Source: Phycisphaerales bacterium UBA6054 (GTDB lineage Bacteria > Planctomycetota > Phycisphaerae > Phycisphaerales > UBA1924). Taken from it: 6,879 nt of DNA. Both the position numbers and the translations under genes were made by a program. Location: positions 1 through 6,879 of the forward strand of contig DIYM01000101.1 in assembly GCA_002429045.1 (NCBI GenBank), read 5' to 3'. Of this stretch, positions 1-6,009 are shown in pieces. Numbering within the stretch: the first letter of the stretch is position 1; each line of letters starts with the position of its first letter. The notes beneath the pieces were generated by a model that was not told where the DNA came from, made no database searches, and saw only the letters and a program-made list of their open reading frames with translations.

Positions 1-1
1 C

Positions 2-910
2 GGTGAATCCTGGGAACTCGCAGACCTCGGCTCGACCAGCGCTTCCGGCGGCGGGGGCGACGCGGCACGCTCGGTCATCGCCAACGGCCCGCTGGCAGGC
101 AAGACGCTCCATCACGCGATGGGGCTGTGGGGATCGGACCTGATGGGCGACGCCGAGCCCGCACCGACCGGCGGCTTCCCGCTCCTGGTCAAATACCTCG
201 ACGCCCGCGAGCATCTCTCAGTCCAGGTCCACCCCTCGCCCGGGTACGCGGCCGCCCACAGCGACGCCCATCTGAAGACCGAGTCGTGGTACATCGTCGA
301 CGCCGAGCCGGGCGCGGAACTGTTCGTCGGATTCAGGCCGGGCGTCACGAAGGACCATCTCGAAGCCGCCATCCGATCTGGCACCGTGCCGTCGATCATG
401 CGGTCGATCCCGGCCGTCCCCGGCGAGTGCCACACGCTGCCCAGCGGGACCGTTCACGCGCTCGGCGCGGGCGTGCTCGTCGCCGAGGTGCAGACGCCGA
501 GCGACACGACCTTCCGTGTCTACGACTGGACGAACGAGTACGACCGCCCGGAGCGTGAACTGCACATCGAGCAGGCCCTCGCGTGCGCCTCTTTCCAGGC
601 GCCGCCCGAACCCATCCACGCCGAGAGCGAATCCGCCGAGATCGCCAGCACCGATTCCTACCGGATGACCGCGATCAAGGCCCACTGTGCGGCGGTCGAT
701 CTGCCGCGGTCCAACGGGCCGCTGGTGGTGATGCTGCCGCGAACGATGGGCGCAGCGTTGGCCAGCCGATCAGGCCGATTTGAGGAAATCACGCTCGAAC
801 GCGGGAAGAGCGCCCTCCTGCCCGCGTGCCTGTCGGGGGACGCGGGTCTTGGAGCCGGGCCGGCCACGGAACTGGTGGTGGCGTCGATCGGATCAGCGCC
901 CGCGTCGTGA
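2..910 (+). CDS. manA: Class I mannose-6-phosphate isomerase, 5' end missing
   Basis: Zn-dependent cytosolic enzyme that interconverts fructose-6-phosphate and mannose-6-phosphate, feeding GDP-mannose and glycan synthesis or mannose catabolism. The frame is open from base 2 and begins with GESWELADL, a family signature normally found some 30 residues into the protein, so the start lies outside the window; the ATG at 119 is internal. The visible part is 302 residues. The expected metal ligands are present: Gln and His of SVQVHP (codons 224 and 230), Glu of KTESW (281) and His of GTVHAL (455). The family stretch SDTTFRVYDW and then RELHIEQAL follow. The C-terminal cupin-like part, after about base 600, is less conserved. 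It ends with TGA at 908-910, inside the 3' end of the convergent PEP-CTERM gene. Identification is firm; only the N-terminus is unknown. Confidence 0.95.
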   Translation, partial: GESWELADLGSTSASGGGGDAARSVIANGPLAGKTLHHAMGLWGSDLMGDAEPAPTGGFPLLVKYLDAREHLSVQVHPSPGYAAAHSDAHLKTESWYIVDAEPGAELFVGFRPGVTKDHLEAAIRSGTVPSIMRSIPAVPGECHTLPSGTVHALGAGVLVAEVQTPSDTTFRVYDWTNEYDRPERELHIEQALACASFQAPPEPIHAESESAEIASTDSYRMTAIKAHCAAVDLPRSNGPLVVMLPRTMGAALASRSGRFEEITLERGKSALLPACLSGDAGLGAGPATELVVASIGSAPAS

Positions 911-1489
911 CGCCACCAGCCCGAGCACCCCGAGAAGAGCAACCGATCCCGGCGCAGGCGTCTGGAAGACCCCGAACGATCGGATGGGCTTCGGCTGGAC
1001 GCCCGCGCCCCAGGTCAGACTCAAGACCGGCATCACGCCGGCGCCCACGGTCTCGGCGCTCCCGGTGAACCCCGAGTAGATCTCGATGGCTTCGGAAGCC
1101 GAAGTCGGCAGCTCGACAAAGGGCGAGGGGACGTTGAGGCCGAAGATGCCCCCGATCGACAGACCGTCGATAGCGCCCGGGGAATCGATCAGGAAGAGCC
1201 CGCCCGGGTCCACCGCTCCGAGACCCGCGAAGACGAACTCGCCGCCCGCCCCGGTCACGCCCCGCTCGGATTGCCCGTCCAGATCCAGCGCGAATCCGGA
1301 GATCAGCACGCCGGGCTGATCGGCCCACAGGTAGACACTCAGCGTCTCGATGCTTGAGATGGCCAGCGAGCCGTCCGTGAACGCGTCCGGGGTCGCCCCG
1401 GCGAAATCCACTTCCACGAACACGTTGGCCGCCGAACAAGAAACGAACGAACCCGCGACCATCGCCCCGAGATGCCGCATGCAACACAT
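893..1489 (-). CDS. PEP-CTERM sorting-domain secreted protein of unknown function
   Basis: 198-residue exported protein. The C-terminus has the three-part exosortase-sorting signal: PAPG (residues 178-181, the PAP variant common in planctomycetes), a hydrophobic helix (about 182-194, SVALLGVLGLVAS) and a basic tail RRGR. The N-terminus is a short, weak signal peptide: Arg5/His6, a hydrophobic run to about Val16, and possible cleavage after SCSA. An alternative reading is a poor lipobox, FVSC at 15-18. The body (about 22-176) is rich in Gly, Ser, Val and Leu with alternating hydrophobic residues, suggesting a beta-sandwich; I recognise no catalytic motif. The ATG start at 1489 is supported by AAGGAGG seven bases upstream; ATG at codon 4 would be too far from it. 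By family analogy it would be processed by an exosortase or archaeosortase-like enzyme and anchored at the surface; no such enzyme is in the window. It overlaps the 3' end of manA by 18 bases. Confidence 0.85.
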   Translation of the reverse strand: MCCMRHLGAMVAGSFVSCSAANVFVEVDFAGATPDAFTDGSLAISSIETLSVYLWADQPGVLISGFALDLDGQSERGVTGAGGEFVFAGLGAVDPGGLFLIDSPGAIDGLSIGGIFGLNVPSPFVELPTSASEAIEIYSGFTGSAETVGAGVMPVLSLTWGAGVQPKPIRSFGVFQTPAPGSVALLGVLGLVASRRGR

Positions 1490-1496
1490 GACACGC

Positions 1497-1503
1497 CCTC
1501 CTT
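1497..1503 (-). promoter_or_regulatory. Strong Shine-Dalgarno of the PEP-CTERM gene
   Basis: Read on the minus strand this is AAGGAGG, a full anti-SD match, with a seven-base spacer to the ATG at 1489. It is the best ribosome-binding site in the window. It fixes the start codon and suggests efficient translation, as expected for an abundant surface protein. Confidence 0.85.
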
Positions 1504-1512
1504 GCTTGGAAG

Positions 1513-1542
1513 CGTATCGCGCCGCGTGCTGAGCCCAAGCAA
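1513..1542 (-). promoter_or_regulatory. Candidate promoter of the PEP-CTERM gene
   Basis: On the minus strand a TTGCTT hexamer (1542-1537) is followed 18 bases later by GATACG (1518-1513), a weak sigma70-like pair. A transcript from it would start near 1506 and leave a leader of about 17 bases containing the perfect SD. The -35 element would sit on the last bases of the terminator T-run. The -10 match is only three of six, so this is a suggestion. The case for some promoter here is that the terminator just upstream should separate this gene from the preceding operon. Confidence 0.3.
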
Positions 1543-1562
1543 AAAAACCGGGCGACGCCCGG
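1541..1562 (-). terminator. Intrinsic terminator after the aminotransferase gene
   Basis: Read on the minus strand: a six-base-pair all-GC stem CCGGGC/GCCCGG (1562-1557 with 1553-1548), a GTC triloop, then seven T residues (1547-1541). It starts about 30 bases after the aminotransferase stop codon. In the other direction the stem is not followed by a T-run, so it acts on minus-strand transcripts. It probably marks the end of the whole 6662-1592 operon. Confidence 0.85.
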
Positions 1563-1591
1563 GTTCCAACACCTCGGCCGTGCTGAAGCGG

Positions 1592-2764
1592 TTACTTGCA
1601 GAACGCGCTCGCGACCTTCTCGATCGCGTCGCACACGCCGTGAACCTGCTCGTCGGTCAGGTTCTGGTGCATCGGGATGCTGAACACCTGCTTGGCGAGC
1701 TTGAGGGCGACCGGGGGTTCGTGCCCGCCGTTGGCTTTGACGACGTCGGCGAACGCGGGCTGCTCGGTCAGGCTCTTGGGGTAGTGCAGGGCGGTTGGCA
1801 CGCCTTCCTTGTTCAACGCGGCGGTGAACTCGTCGCGGGTGCAGTTGAACCTGGCCTCATCGAAGCGGCAAGAGTACAGGTGCCACGCCGGCTCGCTGCC
1901 CTCGGTGGGCACGGGGCGGTGGATGCCGTCGATCGCGTCGATGCGATCGTGGTAGAGCTTGGCAACGGCACGCCGACGGTTGGTCTGAGCGGGCAACTCG
2001 TCGAGCTTGCTGAGCCCGATCGCGCCGGTGATGTCGTTCATGCGATAGTTGAAGCCGATCGCCTCGTGGACGTACTTGTCGGTCTCGCCGTGCGAGCGGA
2101 GCAGCCCCATCTTGCGAGCGATCTCATCGTTGTTGGCGGTCACGATGCCGCCTTCGCCGGTACCGAGGTTCTTGGTGGCGTAGAACGAGTAGGTGCACAC
2201 ATCGCCGAACGCGCCGATGCCCTTGCCTTTGTACTCGGCAAGGTGCGCCTGGGCGCAGTCGTAGATAACCCTCAGACCGTGCTTGTCGGCGATCGCCTGG
2301 ATCGCGTCGATGTCCACCGGGATGCCGTAGATGTGTGTGACGGCGATCGCTTTGGTGTTGGGCGTGATCTTCGCTTCGATGTCTGCGGGATCCGCCTGGT
2401 AGGTGTCTTCCAGCGAATCGCAGAACACCACCTTCGCGCCCGCCGCGACGAGCATCGACGCGGTCGCGATATAGGTCCACGCGGGGACGATGACCTCGTC
2501 GCCGCGCTCGATGGTCGCGCCGTACGCGAGTTGGAGGGCGCAGGTGCCGTTGGCGCAGGTCATGCCGATCTTGGCGTCGGTCATCTCGGCGAACTTGGTT
2601 TCGAGGGCGGCGCACTTGCTGGCGGCCCGCAGCATGCCGGAGTGCAGCACCTCGGTGGCGGCCGCGATGTCCTTCTCGGTCAGACCCACGGCCATGAAGG
2701 GCACATTGGACTCGAAGACGGGGGTGCCACCGTTGATCGCCAGTTCAGCCGTCGCAGTCGCCAT
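1592..2764 (-). CDS. DegT/DnrJ/EryC1/StrS-family PLP aminotransferase
   Basis: Full-length (390 residues) fold-type I aminotransferase of the family that aminates keto-sugars on nucleotide or free-sugar substrates (ArnB, DesI, StrS, AHBA synthase types); the exact substrate cannot be read. Visible elements in order: LAINGGTPVF at the N-terminus (8-17), phosphate-binding NGTCALQLA (72-80), GDEVIVPAWTY (88-98), the PLP-ring Asp169 in YDCAQAH with Gln172, Schiff-base Lys198 in YATKNLGTGEGG, and NYRMNDITGAIG (239-250). All catalytic positions are intact. The usual Glu before the ring Asp is Tyr here, and AQAHGA is AQAHLA. The ATG at 2764 has GGAG six bases upstream. It follows rsmA by 99 bases on the same strand and ends about 30 bases before a terminator. 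With manA nearby it suggests amino-sugar or surface-glycan synthesis, but manA is on the other strand, so that link is inference. Confidence 0.92.
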   Translation of the reverse strand: MATATAELAINGGTPVFESNVPFMAVGLTEKDIAAATEVLHSGMLRAASKCAALETKFAEMTDAKIGMTCANGTCALQLAYGATIERGDEVIVPAWTYIATASMLVAAGAKVVFCDSLEDTYQADPADIEAKITPNTKAIAVTHIYGIPVDIDAIQAIADKHGLRVIYDCAQAHLAEYKGKGIGAFGDVCTYSFYATKNLGTGEGGIVTANNDEIARKMGLLRSHGETDKYVHEAIGFNYRMNDITGAIGLSKLDELPAQTNRRRAVAKLYHDRIDAIDGIHRPVPTEGSEPAWHLYSCRFDEARFNCTRDEFTAALNKEGVPTALHYPKSLTEQPAFADVVKANGGHEPPVALKLAKQVFSIPMHQNLTDEQVHGVCDAIEKVASAFCK

Positions 2765-2863
2765 GTCGTACTCCGTTCAGCCCGCTTCGGGCGGTGATCG
2801 CCTCATCGCAGGAGATCCCTCATCCCCGCGGGGCGCGTCGGGAAGCCTAGGTCGGCGCCGGGC
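2765..2863 (-). other. Intergenic spacer between rsmA and the aminotransferase gene
   Basis: 99 bases that hold the aminotransferase ribosome-binding site (GGAG, 2774-2771 on the minus strand). Just upstream is a small hairpin, GCCCG/CGGGC with a three-base loop (2792-2780). There is also a perfect ten-base palindrome CCCCGCGGGG (2824-2833). No T-run follows either structure, so neither looks like an intrinsic terminator, and I see no convincing -10/-35 pair. Read-through from rsmA is the simplest reading; the hairpin could modulate translation or 5'-end stability of a processed message. Confidence 0.5.
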
Positions 2864-3712
2864 TTACCGGTGAGATCCGGCAGAGAGAATCGCCCCCGCG
2901 AGATCCACGATCTGCGGCACCGAAAGCGATTCGACCCGATCGGACGGCGCGACTCCCACGGGCCACGCGATCTCGCCCCCCGCCAGTTGCCGAACGGGTT
3001 TGCCCAACTGCTTGCGTCGTGTCTGGAACAGGGTCTGGATGACGCCGCCCAACTCCACCCACATGCGCCGGTCGGGCCCGGGGTTTCTCCGCCAGCCCAT
3101 CATGGCGCTGGTCACGTCCGGGCGAGGCCAGAAGCACTCCGACGGGAGTCTGGCGATCCGTTCCACCGTGCCCAACGCCTGCGCGATGACCGAGATCGCA
3201 CCGAACGCCTTGGTGCCGGGCCCGGCCGCGAACCGGTCGACCACCTCTGCCTGGATGGTCACGAACATGCCGGCGCAGCCCGAGCGTTTGAGCATCAGGT
3301 TCATCATCAGCGGTGTCGCCGCGTGATATGGCAGGTTCGCGACCAGTGTGAACGGTCGGCCTGCGATCTGGGTCTCGACCTCCGTGTTGATCGCGTGCTT
3401 GCCGTCGAGGCAATCGCCCTCGATCAGCGTGAAGGCGCCCGGGTATCGCTGGCCGAGGGTCTCGCGGAGGAGCACGGACAACGCCGAATCTAACTCGCAG
3501 GCGACGACCCGCACCCCCCGCTCGAGCATCGCCTGGGTGAGCGTGCCGGTGCCGGGACCGACCTCGAGCACCAGGTCTCCGGGCCGCACGCCCGACGCGT
3601 CGATCAGCTTGGCGACAAGATTGCGATCGATCAGGAAGTTCTGGCCCAGCGCTCTCTTCGGGCCGTGCCCGGCGCGTTCGAGCAGTTCCTTGATCTCGGT
3701 GAGCGTCTGCAT
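2864..3712 (-). CDS. rsmA: 16S rRNA (adenine1518-N6/adenine1519-N6)-dimethyltransferase
   Basis: 282 residues, normal for RsmA/KsgA. It dimethylates two adjacent adenines in helix 45 of 16S rRNA during late 30S assembly, using S-adenosylmethionine. Visible motifs: GQNFL (23-27), SAM motif I EVGPGTG (50-56), acidic ribose-binding Glu73, EGD (98-100), catalytic NLPY (126-129), and FWPRPDV (194-200) corresponding to the usual FxPxPKVDSA. A basic RRK (232-234) stands in the C-terminal RNA-binding region. The open frame runs further upstream, but that extension lies inside the HAD gene and is unlike RsmA. The ATG at 3712 starts the protein exactly where the family begins and overlaps the preceding TGA as TGATG. 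There is no strong SD (GGGGCGGG at best), so translational coupling to the HAD gene is likely. The stop is TAA at 2864-2866. Confidence 0.95.
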   Translation of the reverse strand: MQTLTEIKELLERAGHGPKRALGQNFLIDRNLVAKLIDASGVRPGDLVLEVGPGTGTLTQAMLERGVRVVACELDSALSVLLRETLGQRYPGAFTLIEGDCLDGKHAINTEVETQIAGRPFTLVANLPYHAATPLMMNLMLKRSGCAGMFVTIQAEVVDRFAAGPGTKAFGAISVIAQALGTVERIARLPSECFWPRPDVTSAMMGWRRNPGPDRRMWVELGGVIQTLFQTRRKQLGKPVRQLAGGEIAWPVGVAPSDRVESLSVPQIVDLAGAILSAGSHR

Positions 3713-4614
3713 CAGGCCCGCCCCGACGACGGCGCCGGCGACCACGCCCCGGAGAGGATGTTCCCGATCGCGTGGGCGACCCCGTCCTCGGCGTTGGTCG
3801 CGGTGCGGTGCGTCGCCGCCGCTTTGATGACCGGCTTGGCGTTCCCCATCGCGACCGAAACCCCGGCGGCTTGGATCATCGAGAGATCGTTGACCTCGTC
3901 GCCGATCGCCGCGGTGCGGGCCGGATCGAGCCCGAGGCGCTCGCAGACCCACGTGATCCCGCCCCACTTCGTCGCGGCCGGGCTGAACAACTCGAGGATG
4001 TGCACCGGGTCCGCGTTGTGGCGGACCGGGTGAACAGCGCCGAAATCGTGCATCACCACGGCGTCGCCCAGGTCGCGCCGGACCCGACGGGCCGCCCGCC
4101 CCGATCGTTCGCTGACCGCGCACATGCCCACGCGCACCGTGTGCCCCGGGTGCTCGTCGTTGTGGACGTGCCCGCCCGTGCGGACACGCAGGCGGTGCTC
4201 CCGGAACCACCACGCCGAGACCGGGTCGAGCGGGTGCCGGTCGTCGCCCTCGAGAACGAGGTAGTCGTAATCGAGCCCGTGGGGATCCTTGCAGACCAGC
4301 GCCGGGGCCTCGTGATCGTGGAACAGATCGACCGCCTCACGCACGACCGCGTTGTCCATCTCGGCGCGGGTCAGGGTCTCGCCGGAGACCGGGTCGGCCA
4401 CGATCGAACCGCCCGCGACCACGACCGGCTCACGCTGCTCGATCGCGTCCATCGCGAACCTTGACTCGGCCAGCCCCCTCCCGGTGCAGACCAGGACCGT
4501 CACGCCCGCGTCGCGCGCCCGCAGCACCGCCGCCCGGTTGCGTTCTGAGACGCGGGCGTCCGGGCCGAGCAGGGTCCCGTCGAGATCGATCGCGATGGCG
4601 TCCACGGGCGGCAC
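3712..4614 (-). CDS. Cof-type HAD-superfamily hydrolase
   Basis: 300-residue Mg-dependent phosphatase of the HAD IIB (Cof/YidA) group; members dephosphorylate sugar phosphates and other small phosphometabolites in the cytosol, and the substrate is not readable. Motif I is DLDGTLL with nucleophile Asp10 and acid/base Asp12; motif II is Thr44 in VCTGRG; motif III is Lys216 in ATKWGG; motif IV is GDEVND (238-243). The C2-type cap would occupy about residues 80-200. The start is GTG at 4614, because the only in-frame codons between it and the preceding gene's TGA are non-initiators; GTG at 4605 is an alternative. Neither has a clear SD. It begins 30 bases after the GGDEF stop, in the same frame, and its TGA overlaps the rsmA start by one base. 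The last residues, about 289-300, are a Pro/Ser/Gly-rich tail beyond the fold. Confidence 0.9.
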   Translation of the reverse strand: MPPVDAIAIDLDGTLLGPDARVSERNRAAVLRARDAGVTVLVCTGRGLAESRFAMDAIEQREPVVVAGGSIVADPVSGETLTRAEMDNAVVREAVDLFHDHEAPALVCKDPHGLDYDYLVLEGDDRHPLDPVSAWWFREHRLRVRTGGHVHNDEHPGHTVRVGMCAVSERSGRAARRVRRDLGDAVVMHDFGAVHPVRHNADPVHILELFSPAATKWGGITWVCERLGLDPARTAAIGDEVNDLSMIQAAGVSVAMGNAKPVIKAAATHRTATNAEDGVAHAIGNILSGAWSPAPSSGRA

Positions 4615-4644
4615 CGAGGAGCGTACGCAAGCCGCCCGTTCCGT

Positions 4645-6009
4645 TCAGTCCGTCAGCCGGCAGACCTTCTCGGCGCCCTGCCCGAACGTCAGCGCGTTCT
4701 TGCCCTGGCGCTTCGACGCCATCGACAACTGGTCGGCACGCTCGAGCAGCGTCGCGGCGTTGTGCCCGTCCCAGGGGAACGTCGCCAGCCCGCCCGAGAT
4801 CGTCAGCGTCCCAGCGGCGTCCTCGCCCAGCTTCGGGAACTTGTGCGAGCAGATCTGCTGCTGGAACCGCATCGCGATGTCATGGATGGACTCGGGCGGA
4901 GAAGACGTGGCGTCGCGCGGGCCCTCGGGCTCGTAGAAGATCACCGCGAACTCGTCACCGCCCACGCGGCACACGCGGTCGGTCGGGCGGATCACCGCGC
5001 TGAGCAAGCGGACGGTCTCGGACAAGATCTCGTCGCCCGCGCCGTGACCGTACGCGTCGTTGTACTGCTTGAAGTTGTCGATGTCGAACACCATCAGCGT
5101 GACCGTCCGGCGGGCCTCGCGCGCCTGCTCGATGGCGGCGTCCATGAACCGCTCGAAGTACCGCCGGTTCCAGGCCCCGGTCAACGCGTCTGTGAACGCC
5201 GCGTGACGCAACTCCCGGTGCTGGGCGTCGAGGCGCACCCACGCGCTCAGCCAGGCCGAGAGCGATGCGATCGCCGAAGCCCCAGGACCGGTCGCCCACG
5301 CGCCGTCGTCGCACGTCAAACGCCCGGTGCCCGGGTCGTAGCTCAGATCGTCACGCCCGGCCCGGAGACGCGCGATCGCCATCGCTGGCTCGAGCACGGA
5401 ATGCCCAGAGAGCAACGCGCGGGCCAACGCCCCGTCATCACCCGGCACGTCGCGTCCGGGCGCGGTCTGCGAAACAGCGGACAACGCCGCTTCGTGCGGC
5501 GTGCTCGCCGCCGGCGGCGGCTCGTCCCGCGCGGGCTCGGGATCCGCTTCGGGCTCGATAAACCGGAGGGCAGAAACGCCATCGGAGGCGGCTTCGGGTG
5601 CTCCGCCTTCGTCGGATGGCTCGGCGCCAGCGGTCGCAAGCCCCGCCAACACGGAGCGGAACGACGCCGCGTCCGCCCCGGCGGCGACCGACGCGTCGTA
5701 GCCCGGAGCCTGCCCGCCGACCCGGATCAGCCGCACGCCCCGATCCACCCGGCGCAGCGCGTCCAGAAAACCAAGAGTGCCGGACCCGCCGGGTTCGGCG
5801 TCGGGCGCAACCACGACAACCGCCTCGGACGGCGAGCGGGCGTCGATCGGATCCGAGAGCTCACCGATCGCATCGATCGCGTCGCGTGCCCGGATCAACT
5901 CGATCCCCGCGTCGCGACGCAACGCCTGATCGAGCCCGGTGCGCCCGACGAGGATCACCCGCCACGAGCCGTCCGGTTTGAAACCCAGGCCTCTTCGCAT
6001 CGAACTCAT
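4645..6009 (-). CDS. Diguanylate cyclase with an N-terminal receiver-like domain
   Basis: 454 residues, predicted to make cyclic di-GMP from two GTP. Residues about 16-125 look like a receiver fold: strands WRVILVG, IELIRA, AVVVVAPD and VRLIRVGG alternate with helices. The paired acids after strand 1 and the strand-5 Lys are missing, so it is probably not a phosphorylated receiver. A Pro/Glu/Ala-rich linker (126-190) follows, then an unassigned segment (191-250) and a connecting helix ending in RHAAFTDALTGAWNRR (268-283), which opens the GGDEF domain. Metal-binding FDIDNFK (308-314), intact GGDEF (350-354) and an I-site RPTD (341-344, five residues before GGDEF) indicate an active, product-inhibited cyclase. 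No transmembrane segment is seen, so it is likely cytosolic. The ATG at 6009 has GGAGG upstream and overlaps the previous stop as ATGA. The catalytic half resembles a GGDEF type I remember as widespread in Planctomycetes. Confidence 0.9.
   Translation of the reverse strand: MSSMRRGLGFKPDGSWRVILVGRTGLDQALRRDAGIELIRARDAIDAIGELSDPIDARSPSEAVVVVAPDAEPGGSGTLGFLDALRRVDRGVRLIRVGGQAPGYDASVAAGADAASFRSVLAGLATAGAEPSDEGGAPEAASDGVSALRFIEPEADPEPARDEPPPAASTPHEAALSAVSQTAPGRDVPGDDGALARALLSGHSVLEPAMAIARLRAGRDDLSYDPGTGRLTCDDGAWATGPGASAIASLSAWLSAWVRLDAQHRELRHAAFTDALTGAWNRRYFERFMDAAIEQAREARRTVTLMVFDIDNFKQYNDAYGHGAGDEILSETVRLLSAVIRPTDRVCRVGGDEFAVIFYEPEGPRDATSSPPESIHDIAMRFQQQICSHKFPKLGEDAAGTLTISGGLATFPWDGHNAATLLERADQLSMASKRQGKNALTFGQGAEKVCRLTD

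Noticed and set aside
119..910. ATG at 119 as the manA start
   Set aside because: The frame is open upstream to the window edge and encodes the conserved GESWELADL segment, so this Met is internal.
2780..2792. GCCCG/CGGGC hairpin as a terminator after rsmA
   Set aside because: It is only five base pairs, lies just before the aminotransferase SD, and has no T-run; it is more likely a leader hairpin or chance.
1472..2797. Plus-strand open frame of 441 codons opposite the aminotransferase gene
   Set aside because: It is the antisense shadow of a clearly recognised gene in GC-rich DNA; the translation is low-complexity (Val/Gly/Asp/Arg) with no family motif.
2824..2833. CCCCGCGGGG palindrome as an operator
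   Set aside because: A single GC-only palindrome in GC-rich DNA is expected by chance and has no partner copy.
3713..4213. N-terminal extension of the RsmA frame upstream of 3712
   Set aside because: It lies entirely inside the HAD gene in another frame, is Arg/Gly/Pro-rich, and RsmA homology starts at the ATG at 3712.
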